A DNA stretch of 64,000 nucleotides from Polyangiaceae bacterium (GCA_016933275.1 JAFGBI010000234.1:27268-91267), one strand, 5' to 3'; positions 17,288 through 26,655 are shown, counted from the stretch's first letter. The notes: a model not told the origin generated them from the letters alone. Numbers and translations: made by a program.

Positions 17288-18574
17288 CTAGCGAAGGAGA
17301 TAGGCCTCGAGCGCGAGCTCGATCTCTTCGATGCACTCGGCGAGGAAGCCGGCCATGATCCGGGCGCCATTCTCCTGGAAATGCGTCCCGTCCACGGTGC
17401 CGTCTGCCTTCAGGAAGAAGAAGTCCTCCGGAGATGGAGCCGGGCAAACGGAGCTGAGGTGGTCGAAGGTCTTGGTGTTGAGGTCGAGGACCGCCACCTC
17501 CTCCGCCTCGCCGAGCTCGCGCATCGCCTGCGCGTAGCTGCCGAGCGAATTCCCGGTCCCGCAGTACGCGGAGTTGCGCGGCGGGGGCGTGACCAGCACG
17601 GGGATCGCACCCGCGGCGCGCGCGGGATCGAGGTAGTAGTCCTTCAGGTGCGTCTTGAAGTCCGTATCCGGATCCGCGTACCGCTGGTAGGTGACTCCGT
17701 CCACGGTGAAGGTCGCGGTCCGGTTGCCGTCGTTGTGTCCGAACTGGATGAAGAAGTAGTCCCCGGTGGCGATCTCCTCGAGGATCCGCGCAACCGCACC
17801 CTCGAGGTGAAACCAGAGCGCCGTGCGCCCTCCGGCGGCGCGGTTCACCACCGTCAACTGGTCGCTGAAGAACTCGGGGAGCATCTGACCCCAGCCAGCC
17901 TGGTCGGCCGCGCTCGCCGTGTCGGTGTAGGTGGACACGGTCGAGTCGCCTGCCAGGTAGATGGTCCGATCGAGGAGCGGCCCGCCGCCGGTCCCTCCCC
18001 CGCCCGCTTCCGTGCCGCCGGTTCCTCCGCTGGCCGCTCCCGTGCCGCCCGTCTCCGCGCCCGCCATACCGCCGCCGCCGGCTTGCCGGCCACCGGTCTC
18101 CGCCCCGCTCGCACCCATGGCTCCGAATCCCCCGGTCCCCACGCCACCCGTCGGGTCGCCGCCCATCGCTGTCCCGCCCATCTCCGCGCCACCGCTGGTG
18201 CCACCGACGCCCGCACCGCCGGTGCTGGCCTGGCCACCAGTAGCGCCAACGGTTTCGCGGCCACCAATGCCGGTCGTCCCACCCGTCGCCGCGCCGCTGG
18301 TCCCGCCTGTCCGCACGCCCCCCGTGCCACCGTTCCCGCCCGTCGCGCTCACACCGCCGACCGCTGCCCCACCGGTCTGCACGCCACCGGATGGGACCCC
18401 CCCTGTCTGACCGCCGCCGGTCCCCCCGGTCAGCGTGGCACCGGCTGCACCGCCCGCACCCCCACTCGTGCCACCCTCACCACCACAGGCAGCGGCGAGC
18501 CCGACGAGGAGCAGGGCCCCAGAGCGGAGGATCCGATGCGGACCGCGGACAGCGAAGGACCCCTTGGGGTGCAT
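17288..18574 (-). CDS. SGNH/GDSL esterase lipoprotein (rhamnogalacturonan-acetylesterase-like)
   Basis: A 428-residue secreted lipoprotein. The ATG at 18574 (MHPKGSF) starts a signal peptide with lipobox LAAAC; the open frame upstream to 19312 is not coding-like. A ~170-residue spacer of Gly/Thr/Ala triplets follows. The C-terminal ~240 residues are an SGNH hydrolase: block I IYLAGDSTVS with nucleophile Ser, block II Gly in NRAAGGRT, block III FIQFGHNDGN with Asn, and block V DGTHFQENGA with Asp and His. The pattern matches CE12-type rhamnogalacturonan acetylesterases, which remove acetyl groups from pectin or other polysaccharides. Substrate here is inferred only. Its tandem paralogue downstream is broken. 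Confidence 0.88.
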   Translation of the reverse strand: MHPKGSFAVRGPHRILRSGALLLVGLAAACGGEGGTSGGAGGAAGATLTGGTGGGQTGGVPSGGVQTGGAAVGGVSATGGNGGTGGVRTGGTSGAATGGTTGIGGRETVGATGGQASTGGAGVGGTSGGAEMGGTAMGGDPTGGVGTGGFGAMGASGAETGGRQAGGGGMAGAETGGTGAASGGTGGTEAGGGGTGGGPLLDRTIYLAGDSTVSTYTDTASAADQAGWGQMLPEFFSDQLTVVNRAAGGRTALWFHLEGAVARILEEIATGDYFFIQFGHNDGNRTATFTVDGVTYQRYADPDTDFKTHLKDYYLDPARAAGAIPVLVTPPPRNSAYCGTGNSLGSYAQAMRELGEAEEVAVLDLNTKTFDHLSSVCPAPSPEDFFFLKADGTVDGTHFQENGARIMAGFLAECIEEIELALEAYLLR

Positions 18575-18832
18575 GGGTCTCGGATGGCAGGCAGGCTTGT
18601 TGGCGTGGAGGAGGTCGTCGTGGCTCTTGCGGGGCAGAACCTTCGCCGTCACGAAAGCTTGTATGTTCCCTGGTTGCGCGCCAGAGCGAGATCCGGTCAC
18701 GCCCGGCATGGCGGGTCCCTCCGCCACCCGGCCCGTCTCCGGCAGCGCCGGGCCATTCGCCCTGATCGTCTCGAAGAAACCTCGGCGCTGACCGGCTCGG
18801 GGCCGATGAGGCAACCAACCACATGAGCTGCT

Positions 18833-19570
18833 GTGATGGTGCCCGTTCCCACGCTCGCCTGTCCGGTGCCCTTCGTCCGTTCCATTTCGGGACCTCGCGA
18901 GAGGTTCTTCCCTCCTCGCGCCGCCGGTATGCTCCACGGCCTGCCCTTGGCGAGCCGAACCTTGTCCCTCCCGCGCACGAACGACTCGCTCCGCTCGCTC
19001 GCAAACCGCGCGGCCGAGGGGGATGCGGCGGCGATCCAGAGCCTCGTGGCCGAGGTTGGAGGGTCGATGTTGCATACTGTGCGCAAGGTGCTCGGAAATG
19101 AGCACCCAGACGCCGAAGATGTGACCCAGGAGGCGGTGCTCGGCCTGTTGCGCAGCCTCCCTCGCTTTCGCGGCGAATGTGCCGTAGGACATTACGCCCA
19201 ACAGGTAGCGCTCCGCACGGCGCTCCACGCGCGGCGGCACTTCCGGACCCGAGGCAAGCTCGGCGAGCCCGGTGAGGTCGAGCTCGGCGATCCCGAGGAT
19301 GGCTCGGGCCAATCCCCGCTCGAGGGCGCCCTATCACGCGAGCGGCGACGGATCGTGCGGTCGTTGCTCGCCAAGCTCCCGGCGGCGACCGCAGAGGCAA
19401 TGGCGATGCACTTCATGCTCGGCTTTACGGTCGAGGAGGTCGCGTCGGCGATGAACGTCTCACCCAACACCGTCTGGAGCCGTCTCAAGCTCGGCAAACG
19501 CGCGCTGCAACAGGCGCTCGAACGAGACGAGCGGCTGAAGGAGCTGCTCGGGGGAGCTTGCCATGGCTGA
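18833..19570 (+). CDS. RNA polymerase sigma factor, ECF type
   Basis: A sigma-70 family factor of at most 245 residues. Region 2 is recognisable in ANRAAEGDAAAIQSLV and DAEDVTQEAVLGLLRSLPRF. Region 4 with its helix-turn-helix is LPAATAEAMAMHFMLGFTVE, EVASAMNVSPNTVWSRLKLG. The linker between the two is short, as in ECF factors. The start is uncertain: ATGs at 18833 and 18929 both lack a clear ribosome site, and region 2 homology begins only after residue ~45. The stop overlaps the start of the next gene by eight bases, so it is translationally coupled to its likely anti-sigma factor. Together with the third gene this forms a sigma/anti-sigma/exported-protein operon. Confidence 0.85.
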   Translation: MMVPVPTLACPVPFVRSISGPRERFFPPRAAGMLHGLPLASRTLSLPRTNDSLRSLANRAAEGDAAAIQSLVAEVGGSMLHTVRKVLGNEHPDAEDVTQEAVLGLLRSLPRFRGECAVGHYAQQVALRTALHARRHFRTRGKLGEPGEVELGDPEDGSGQSPLEGALSRERRRIVRSLLAKLPAATAEAMAMHFMLGFTVEEVASAMNVSPNTVWSRLKLGKRALQQALERDERLKELLGGACHG

Positions 19571-20459
19571 CTGCCGCGGAGAGCTGCTCGAGAGGGCAAG
19601 GCTCAGCAGCGCCGCCGAGGAGGATCGGGTCCTGCTCGACGCGCACCTGGTAATCTGTCCGATCTGCCGGCTGACGCAGGCGATCCAGCGCGACTTCGAG
19701 CGCTTCGACGCCGTCCGCCCCAACGACACCGAATCCTTGACTCGAATCACGAGCGCCGTGATGGAGCGCTTCCCCGCGGAGTACGAGCCGGGCACGCTGA
19801 ACCCCCGCGCCTCACGCTTCGGTTGGCGGTTGGCCACGGCAGCTCTCGTCCTCGGCGCGACGGCCGCGGCAGGAGGGCTCGGCTGGTCCCGCCTGGTCGG
19901 TGGTTCCTCGCCGGACTCGGTGGACGAGCCGATACCGTCGGCGAGCGGGCCATCGCAGCGTGCGGGCATGGCCAGACCGGCGGTCAGTGCCACGAGGAGT
20001 CGCCCTGCCGCCTCGGCCAGTGCAGCGGCCGCACCCCGGATGGTGGCAGAGGCCCGGAGCGGCGCCACCCCGCCTGCCGCTCCGGCGACGGCGGCCACGC
20101 TCTTCCAGCTCGCCAATGACGCCCGCCGAGCCGGGCAACCCGAACTCGCCATCGCTCGCTATCGAGAGCTCCAGCACCGGTTCCCGGGCTCGGAGGAGGC
20201 GTCACTGTCACGGGTCTCGCTCGGTGGCCTGCTCCTGCAGCGTGGCGCGGCGGCCGCTGCGTTCGCCGAGTTCGACGCCTACCTCGGCCAAGGGGGTGGC
20301 CAGCGGCTGGGAGCCGAGGCACTCTTCGGCCGCGGTCAGGCCCTGCGCGCGCTCGGCCGCCATGCAGAGGAGGTTCCAAACTGGGAGGAGCTCCTGCTCC
20401 GCTACCCGGACTCGCCGTACCGCAGCCAGGCCAAACGCCGACTCGTCGATCTGCGCTAG
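19563..20459 (+). CDS. putative membrane anti-sigma factor with TPR-like periplasmic part
   Basis: A 298-residue protein overlapping the sigma-factor gene. The N-terminal ~75 residues are cytoplasmic and carry H-x3-C-x2-C (DAHLVICPIC; His28, Cys32, Cys35), the zinc-binding signature of ZAS-type anti-sigma factors. One membrane segment follows at about residues 84-104 (ATAALVLGATAAAGGLGWSR). An Ala/Pro/Ser linker then leads to a ~110-residue C-terminal helical region (LFQLANDARRAGQPELAIAR, YRELQHRFPGS, FGRGQALRALGRHAEEVPNW) that reads as two or three TPR units. By position and motif it should hold the ECF factor inactive until an envelope signal is sensed by the periplasmic TPR part (inference). 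Confidence 0.75.
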   Translation: MADCRGELLERARLSSAAEEDRVLLDAHLVICPICRLTQAIQRDFERFDAVRPNDTESLTRITSAVMERFPAEYEPGTLNPRASRFGWRLATAALVLGATAAAGGLGWSRLVGGSSPDSVDEPIPSASGPSQRAGMARPAVSATRSRPAASASAAAAPRMVAEARSGATPPAAPATAATLFQLANDARRAGQPELAIARYRELQHRFPGSEEASLSRVSLGGLLLQRGAAAAAFAEFDAYLGQGGGQRLGAEALFGRGQALRALGRHAEEVPNWEELLLRYPDSPYRSQAKRRLVDLR

Positions 20460-20485
20460 AGGCGGAGACGCGACGCTCGAAGACG

Positions 20486-21628
20486 GTGCATACGCCGCGT
20501 TGGGGTGCCGCTTGGGGGCTGCTCTGGTCGCTCGGAATGGGCGGTCTGGTGCTCGCGCAGGAACCCGCCTCGACCGCGAGCTCAGCCCGGACGGTCGATT
20601 CCGTGCCCGCTCCCCCGGCCGTCGGTCGGGCCCGTGTAGAGCTCATCGTCATTGGCGAGGTCGCAGCGGACTTCGACCTCTCTGCCGCGCTCGGGCCGAA
20701 CCTTCGCGCGGAATACGAGCTCCGCTTCATGACAGCGCGTCGCTTCGACCCTCAGGAGCTCTTTCGGGCGCGCTTCGACTCCACGATCGACGTTCACGTC
20801 TGGATCGACGCCACTGACCCGAAGCTTGGCCGGCTCTACTTCGCCGAGCACACCGGCACGCGCTTCCTCGTCCGTGCGCTCGAGCTGTCGGGGGAGATGG
20901 ACGAGATGGATCGCGAGGTCCTGGCGCAGGCGATCGAGTGGTCGCTTCGGGCGCTCACCGATCGGTCCACGGAGACCCTGACGCGCGCCGAGGCAGAAGC
21001 TCTGGTTGGGGGCGGGGACCGCACGGAACCCACAATTGCGACGCCGACCACCACGAAGCCGCGAGCAGGGAGCCGCCCCGCCCCGCGCGTTTCGGGGCGT
21101 TTCGGATCGTTCTACGGTCTCGGCGCCCACTCGAACGAGATCCCAATCGTGCACGGCCCAGGACTGCGCCTCGGTCTCGAGGCTCCCCTCGGGCAGCAGC
21201 GGCTGGCCATGATGCTCGGCGGACAGTATCAGATCCCCCAACGCTGCTCCGATGGACGGCTCGAGCTCGAGCTGCACGCGCTGGTGCTGCGCGCCGCCCT
21301 GAGGCTGCTCGGTCCGGAGCTCGGCGCTGGTCTGCGCATGGGACCGTACCTCGGGGTGGGTGCTGATGCCGTGTTCGCCTCGGTCGAGGTGCTCGACCCC
21401 ACCGCGGTCACTGCCCATGAGACGGGCACCGAGCGGACCTTCGTCGCGACGGGCGGGCTCGCGATGGGGCTCGATCTCTGGTCACGCCTCCGGCCGGCGC
21501 TCGAGCTCGGGGTCGAGCTGGATCCGGTCGAGCTCCATTTCGACGTCGAGACGCCGGATGGCCCCGAACCGTTCGTGGAGCACTGGCGGGTGAGGCCAGT
21601 GGTGAGCCTCGGCGTTGAGCTGCCGTGA
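20486..21628 (+). CDS. exported hypothetical protein of the sigma operon
   Basis: A 380-residue protein starting with GTG at 20486. The signal peptide (WGLLWSLGMGGLVLAQ) probably ends at AQEPAS. The N-terminal half (VELIVIGEVAADFDLSAAL, VHVWIDATDPKLGRLYFAE) has an alternating beta pattern. The C-terminal ~170 residues (FGSFYGLGAHSNEIPIVHGP, RLGLEAPLGQQRLAMMLGGQ, YLGVGADAVFASVEVLDP) look like an outer-membrane beta-barrel or periplasmic beta protein ending in SLGVELP. I do not recognise the family. It follows the anti-sigma gene by 26 bases, so is probably co-transcribed and functionally tied to the same envelope stress or surface response. Confidence 0.7.
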   Translation: MHTPRWGAAWGLLWSLGMGGLVLAQEPASTASSARTVDSVPAPPAVGRARVELIVIGEVAADFDLSAALGPNLRAEYELRFMTARRFDPQELFRARFDSTIDVHVWIDATDPKLGRLYFAEHTGTRFLVRALELSGEMDEMDREVLAQAIEWSLRALTDRSTETLTRAEAEALVGGGDRTEPTIATPTTTKPRAGSRPAPRVSGRFGSFYGLGAHSNEIPIVHGPGLRLGLEAPLGQQRLAMMLGGQYQIPQRCSDGRLELELHALVLRAALRLLGPELGAGLRMGPYLGVGADAVFASVEVLDPTAVTAHETGTERTFVATGGLAMGLDLWSRLRPALELGVELDPVELHFDVETPDGPEPFVEHWRVRPVVSLGVELP

Positions 21629-21864
21629 GGCCAGCGGCGGGAGGGCGGAGGCGAGACGGTGGCCTCCAGGCCATCTCCCCTGGAGCCGCCGGACCTGAGA
21701 GGATAGCGACACCGTGGGCGGCCGCTCGCCGGACCTCCCCCGGATGTCACCCCGCGGTAGCCAACGGCGTGGTAGCAACGAGGCTCGCGCGCGGATGCGG
21801 GCGACGAGCGATGGGGTAGGTCGCTCACGCCGCATCCTCACGAATACGACTCCTGGAGGCATCG

Positions 21865-23148
21865 ATGGCAGCGCGTGTTTTCTGGCCACTCCTGTTCGTC
21901 GCGTGCGGGATCGCCGGGTGCTCGGGCAAGGACGAGTCGCCTGGCGAGGACCGGGGTGGCAGCGGCGCGACTGGCACCGGCGGCCAGGCGAGCGGTGGGG
22001 CCGCCGCGGGCGGGGTAGCCACCGGGGGGACGATGGGCAGTAGCTCGACGGGCGGCCAGGCGAGCGGTGGGGCCACCACGGGCGGGGTAGCCACCGGGGG
22101 CGGCACGACCGGGGGCGTAGTGACGGGCGGTCGCGCGTCCGGGGGCAGGGCAACCGGCGGCAGGACGACTGGCGGCACCGCCGGCAGCCCGACCGGGGGC
22201 GCGGAAGCGGGAGGGAACCCGGCGGGCGGTCGGGAAACGGGCGGCGTGGCGACCGGAGCCAGGGCGGCCGGGGGCGCGGAGACGGGAGGCGACGCGACCG
22301 GGGCGGAGGGTGGCGCGGGCGAGAACGGCTGGGAGCTCGTCTGGTCCGACGAGTTCGACGGCGCGAGCATCGACGCGACGAAGTGGGAGCATGAGGTGAA
22401 CTGTTGGGGCGGGGGCAACAACGAAGACCAGTGCTACGTCACGGACACGAAGAACTCGTTCGTCGCGGACGGGATGCTGCACATCGTGGCCATCGACGAC
22501 CACCCGAGCGGCCCTATCGCTGGTCCGGAGGACAATCCCACGGTCGTCACGCTGGGCCACTCCTCCGCTCGGCTCCGGACCATGAACCGCGGCGACTTCA
22601 GGTACGGACGGATCGAGGCCCGCATGCAGCTTCCGTTCGGGCAGGGGCTCTGGCCAGCCTTCTGGATGCTGCCAACCGATTCAGTCTACGGTGGTTGGGC
22701 GGCGAGCGGCGAGATCGACATCATGGAGGCGGTGAACCTCGGGCCCGGAGACCGCCTCGTCCACGGCACCCTCCACTATGGCGGCGCCTGGCCGGACAAC
22801 ACCAGCTCCGGCTCGAGCACGTCACCGATCGGCAACGCCTGGGAGGCGTTCCACGTGTACGCCATCGAGTGGGAAGCGGGGGAGATCCGCTGGTTCGTGG
22901 ACGATCGTCACTACCAGACGCAGACCGAGTGGCACACCACGGACGCAACCTTCCCGGCGCCGTTCGATCAGCGTTTCCACCTCCTGCTCAACGTGGCCGT
23001 TGGCGGCAGCTGGCCGGGACCGCCCGACGCGTCAACGACCTTCCCTCAGGAGATGATCGTCGACTACGTGCGCGTCTATCAATGCGTTGCGGACCCGGAT
23101 ACCGGCCACGGCTGCGGTACCACGGACCCTGAGGTCGAACCGCTCTGA
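21865..23148 (+). CDS. GH16 beta-glucanase (laminarinase-like) lipoprotein
   Basis: A 427-residue lipoprotein, ATG at 21865 with a GGAGG site. Lipobox IAGC, then ~130 residues of Gly/Thr/Ala spacer built of repeated GG(Q/V)A(S/T)GG units. The GH16 domain starts at WELVWSDEFDG and runs to the end: WEHEVNCWGGGNNEDQCYV, RYGRIEARMQLPFGQGLWPA, catalytic GEIDIMEAV (nucleophile Glu283, Asp285, acid/base Glu288), WEAFHVYAIEWEAGEIRWFV, LLLNVAVGGSWPG and VDYVRVYQ. All catalytic residues are kept. The ExDxxE with an extra Met is the laminarinase-type form that cuts beta-1,3-glucans. The final ~20 residues after VYQC are a short tail. It would act at the cell surface on fungal, algal or plant beta-glucan. 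Confidence 0.93.
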   Translation: MAARVFWPLLFVACGIAGCSGKDESPGEDRGGSGATGTGGQASGGAAAGGVATGGTMGSSSTGGQASGGATTGGVATGGGTTGGVVTGGRASGGRATGGRTTGGTAGSPTGGAEAGGNPAGGRETGGVATGARAAGGAETGGDATGAEGGAGENGWELVWSDEFDGASIDATKWEHEVNCWGGGNNEDQCYVTDTKNSFVADGMLHIVAIDDHPSGPIAGPEDNPTVVTLGHSSARLRTMNRGDFRYGRIEARMQLPFGQGLWPAFWMLPTDSVYGGWAASGEIDIMEAVNLGPGDRLVHGTLHYGGAWPDNTSSGSSTSPIGNAWEAFHVYAIEWEAGEIRWFVDDRHYQTQTEWHTTDATFPAPFDQRFHLLLNVAVGGSWPGPPDASTTFPQEMIVDYVRVYQCVADPDTGHGCGTTDPEVEPL

Positions 23149-23323
23149 CGAAGCGGCCTCGGCGCGAGCGCCTCCTCTCGTGAACCGGTCAACCTGCTTG
23201 CAGATGGGCCGCCTCGCCTCGACCATTTCGCGGAGCCGCTCGCGCAGGGCGCCGTCCGCCGAGCTTCCCGTTCCACCCGCGCCGCCTCTTGGTTGGCGGC
23301 CAGCAAGTCGGTAAGCTCTCCCC

Positions 23324-24436
23324 ATGACGGGATCCCCCGATGCCACCGGGAACGAGCGGTGCATCGTGCTGACGACAGGGCGGCAGCCCTTCGTCACCCT
23401 GGGCCTCCTGCTGGGAGTGCTGCCAGCGCTGTGGACAATCGGGATGCTCCTCGCCCCCGACACCTTCGTGCTCTTCGAGACCGACCTGAACGGTTCATCG
23501 CCCTCCACCGGTGCGAGCATGGTAGCCGGGGTCGCCCTCCTGGGGTTCGTCCTGTTGACCGTCCGCACACGGAGGGAGCTCAGCGGCCGAGACCCGACAA
23601 TCCTCGTGGGGAAGCTCTCCGTGTTCGGACGGACACTCAGCGAGTATCGCCGAGAGCTGGGGAGGCCAAACGCGGTGACCCTGCAGCGCGAGATCCGTGG
23701 GAAGGGCAAGCTCCGATGCGTGGTGTTCCCTCTCTCGCTCGAGCTGGACGGGCTCGCGCACGAGGTCCACGCGGGCACCGGCTGGCGGAATGCGCGACGG
23801 GCTGCGGAGGGGGCCGCGCGGATGTTCGCGGTGCCGCTGCGCGATCACAGCTCTGGTGGGCTCGTGGAACGCACACCGTCCGAGCTCGACAGCCCCGCCA
23901 TCACCCGAATCACCGAGGAGGATCTGGTCACCCGACCGCTGCGCAACGACAGCGCCCTCTCGGTGAAGGCCCTGCCTCGCGGAGCCAAAGAGCTCACGGT
24001 CCGGCCGCGGCTCTGGGCGACCAACGTGCTCCTCGGCGAGCTCGTGCCGACCGTGGTCTTGGCGCTCGCGTTCGGGATGCTCGGGCTGACGGGCGCCTCT
24101 AAGCTCGCCATCGTGATCCTCGGCGGCCTATTGCTCCCGGTGACGCTGCTGCCCGCACTCACTCGGATCTCGCAAAGTGGGCTTCTGCGGCAACGGATCC
24201 ACGTAAACCAGGAGGAGCTGGCCGTGGCGGGGACCTACGGATACCGGATCCCAACCTCCGCGCTAGAGGAGGTCGTCATCATCGAAGGTCCGCTCGGTAC
24301 GTCCCACGTGCATGTGGCCAGCGACCGGATCGCCTGCAAGCTCGGCGTGGGGCTCGGGGTGGACGAGCTCGAGCACCTGCGCGCGGCCCTGCTGTCGGGG
24401 CTCTCCGGCCGGGAGCTGGTCATCCGTGACGCATGA
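23324..24436 (+). CDS. membrane protein of unknown function
   Basis: A 370-residue protein with two pairs of hydrophobic segments: about residues 25-43 (TLGLLLGVLPALWTIGMLLA) and 63-79 (MVAGVALLGFVLLTV), then 235-255 (LLGELVPTVVLALAFGMLGL) and 262-282 (KLAIVILGGLLLPVTLLPAL). Two soluble regions lie between and after them, both beta-rich. I find no motif that assigns a function. Its stop codon overlaps an ATG of the next frame (ATGA at 24433), but the next gene most likely begins at 24508. It sits between two beta-glucan-related lipoprotein genes on the same strand and may be co-transcribed with the second. Confidence 0.7.
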   Translation: MTGSPDATGNERCIVLTTGRQPFVTLGLLLGVLPALWTIGMLLAPDTFVLFETDLNGSSPSTGASMVAGVALLGFVLLTVRTRRELSGRDPTILVGKLSVFGRTLSEYRRELGRPNAVTLQREIRGKGKLRCVVFPLSLELDGLAHEVHAGTGWRNARRAAEGAARMFAVPLRDHSSGGLVERTPSELDSPAITRITEEDLVTRPLRNDSALSVKALPRGAKELTVRPRLWATNVLLGELVPTVVLALAFGMLGLTGASKLAIVILGGLLLPVTLLPALTRISQSGLLRQRIHVNQEELAVAGTYGYRIPTSALEEVVIIEGPLGTSHVHVASDRIACKLGVGLGVDELEHLRAALLSGLSGRELVIRDA

Positions 24437-24507
24437 GCCTCCGATCGACCATCGGGTGGCTTCCAGGCCATCTCCCGCGGACCGCCAAGACCTGCCAACC
24501 TGCGTCC

Positions 24508-26649
24508 ATGACGAGGAAGACCACCGCCATCGCGGTCGCGGGGCTCACGTTGGTGGCGGGCTGTTCGACCGGAGGCGACGGGGGATCGCCTCGTGACCCG
24601 GATCCCAACACCGGTAGCGCTGGTTGGGGAGGAGCGCTGGCGAGCCAGGCGGGTGGGGTGACGACGGGCGGTGAGGCAGCCGTGGGCGCCACCGAGGCCG
24701 GCGGGGAGGATGGGAGCGGAGCCGCCCCAGCGGGCAGCACCCCAATCGCGGGCGATGGCGCCGGCAGCGGTGAGGAGACGGGTGGGGCGGCAGGCCCCGC
24801 GAGCGGCGGCGCGGCCACCGGCAGCGGCGCGACCACCGGCGGCACCCTCGCGGGCGGGTCATCGACGGGCGGAGCCGCCGGCACCACCGGTGGCGGGGAG
24901 CCCGTCTCCGTCGAGATCACCTGCCGCTCGGACGGCGACGGGCGGACGACGGTCGCGTTCGTCAATCGTTGCGAGCGCACAGTGACCTACAATGGCAGCG
25001 ACATCCCCCCCGCGACTTTGGCTCCAGGTGGTTTCGCGTGCGAAGACATCGGCAATGCCACGGAGGAGCTCAGCTCCAGGCGCTACTGGGGCTTCGTCGG
25101 CAAGGACCCTGGCCCCGAGCGGCATACGCTCGCCGAGTTCACGTTCAACACCGATTTCTACGACTTCGACTGGTACAACATCAGCCACGTCGACGCGCAC
25201 AACCTGCCGATGTCCATCGTGCCCGTCGCCCGCCCCGATTGTCACCCCCTCGCCTGCCCCCAGGACTTCCTCGCGACCTGTCCGGAGGTCGGGCAGGTGC
25301 GCGACGTGACGGGTGTGGTCGTCGCATGCGCGAACCCCGAGCGCGACGATCCGACGAACCCGATTGCGACCCTCTTCGAGAGCTGCGACGACGCGTACGC
25401 ATGGTCGGGCGACGACGCCGAGGGCGACGATGTGAGCCCCATGCGTGCCTGCGCCGGCGAGGACTGGGACGTCGTGTTCTGCCCCGGGGCGGGCGACAGC
25501 GGTTCCACTGCGCGCGGCGACGACGCGCTCGGCGCCTATCCATACACCGAATCGCCGGTCACGCGTGGGGGCACGATGACGTTCACCAACGTCGGCGCCG
25601 CGGGGTGGTGGCCGCGCCGGCTGGATGCCGCCGAGGGCGATCCAGCGTGTGACTACAAGGACGGGCTCGACACCTGGGGTGGACATTGCTGCATGACGCG
25701 GCACGAAACCACGAGCCGCGCGCTCTCCCCGTTCGACGAGGAGATGACCCTCATCCTCAAGGCAATCGACGTCAAGCAGCTCGCCATCTACCAGCCGAGC
25801 GCCGCGAGCAGCCAAGCCGACTGGACTCGAGTCACGGCCTGGGATCGCCGCCGAGAAGGCGCAGAGAACCTCTGGTTCGCCCAACAGGGAGCGGGGAGCG
25901 CGAGCTTCTCGGGCGATCTGACCCATGATGACTGCGTCGGCTACGTGATGCAGGAGCCGAGCGTCGACTGCGGCGAGGGTCTCGGCTACTACTGCCCGGA
26001 CGATCCCGGGATCCTACATCGAGGGTACGCCGGTTCGAAGCTCGTCGTCTTCCTCGGCTCGATGAGCTTCGACGACGAGGGGGTCGCTGCCTGCACCGGC
26101 AGCGGCACGGGACACCCGGGTCCCTGGGTCGCCTTCGTGGCCTCGGAGCTGGTCCGCGACGGGGGACGCAAGTGGAACGGCCTCTGCAACTGCTACACGA
26201 AGGCGGAGAACGTGGGCGATGGCTGCGGCGAGCTCAACCTCTTCGAGGTGGTGATGGACGACAACCAGTACTCGAACCGCGAGTTCATGAGCACCGGGCT
26301 GCGCTCCTTCCAGGCCGGACACGTCGGCGGCGCTGTGTGCCAGGCCACGTGTGACCGCGATGCGTTTCCCAGTGACGTCGACGTGGTCGACGCTTGCGCT
26401 CAGGAGGCCTACGCGAATGGGCCCGAGCTCGTCGTGGGCGGAGACACGGACAGTTGCCCCGTGTGGCGGCGCCCCGACGGCGACCGCTACTTCTTCGTCC
26501 TGCTCGACGAGGTGTCGCGGACGATCCAGGTCGGCATCGTGCATCCCGGCCTCGTCCCTGCGGCCGCGAGCGGTCTATTGCCCGAGCTCCCGGGCGCGTT
26601 GCCTCGCACCGTGATCGACGGCGTGGTGGCGATGCGGCTCCCGAGCTGA
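24508..26649 (+). CDS. thaumatin-like / TOS1-like chimeric lipoprotein
   Basis: A 713-residue lipoprotein; the ATG at 24508 precedes a signal with lipobox VAGC, then a ~110-residue Gly/Ala/Thr spacer. The middle part reads as a thaumatin-like domain: ITCRSDGDGRTTVAFVNRCE, TLAEFTFNTDFYDFDWYNIS, HVDAHNLPMSIVP, then paired Cys in CHPLACPQDFLATCPE and DVTGVVVACANPERDD. The C-terminal ~290 residues have DWTRVTAWDRRREGAENLWF, CVGYVMQEPSVDCGEG and, most telling, CNCYTKAENVGDGCGELNLF followed by EVV, which resembles the C-terminal domain of fungal TOS1 (DUF2401). Both domain types are linked to beta-1,3-glucan. The identification rests on remembered motifs, so the second domain is less certain. Many Cys imply a disulfide-rich surface protein. 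Confidence 0.75.
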   Translation: MTRKTTAIAVAGLTLVAGCSTGGDGGSPRDPDPNTGSAGWGGALASQAGGVTTGGEAAVGATEAGGEDGSGAAPAGSTPIAGDGAGSGEETGGAAGPASGGAATGSGATTGGTLAGGSSTGGAAGTTGGGEPVSVEITCRSDGDGRTTVAFVNRCERTVTYNGSDIPPATLAPGGFACEDIGNATEELSSRRYWGFVGKDPGPERHTLAEFTFNTDFYDFDWYNISHVDAHNLPMSIVPVARPDCHPLACPQDFLATCPEVGQVRDVTGVVVACANPERDDPTNPIATLFESCDDAYAWSGDDAEGDDVSPMRACAGEDWDVVFCPGAGDSGSTARGDDALGAYPYTESPVTRGGTMTFTNVGAAGWWPRRLDAAEGDPACDYKDGLDTWGGHCCMTRHETTSRALSPFDEEMTLILKAIDVKQLAIYQPSAASSQADWTRVTAWDRRREGAENLWFAQQGAGSASFSGDLTHDDCVGYVMQEPSVDCGEGLGYYCPDDPGILHRGYAGSKLVVFLGSMSFDDEGVAACTGSGTGHPGPWVAFVASELVRDGGRKWNGLCNCYTKAENVGDGCGELNLFEVVMDDNQYSNREFMSTGLRSFQAGHVGGAVCQATCDRDAFPSDVDVVDACAQEAYANGPELVVGGDTDSCPVWRRPDGDRYFFVLLDEVSRTIQVGIVHPGLVPAAASGLLPELPGALPRTVIDGVVAMRLPS

Positions 26650-26655
26650 ATGGAG

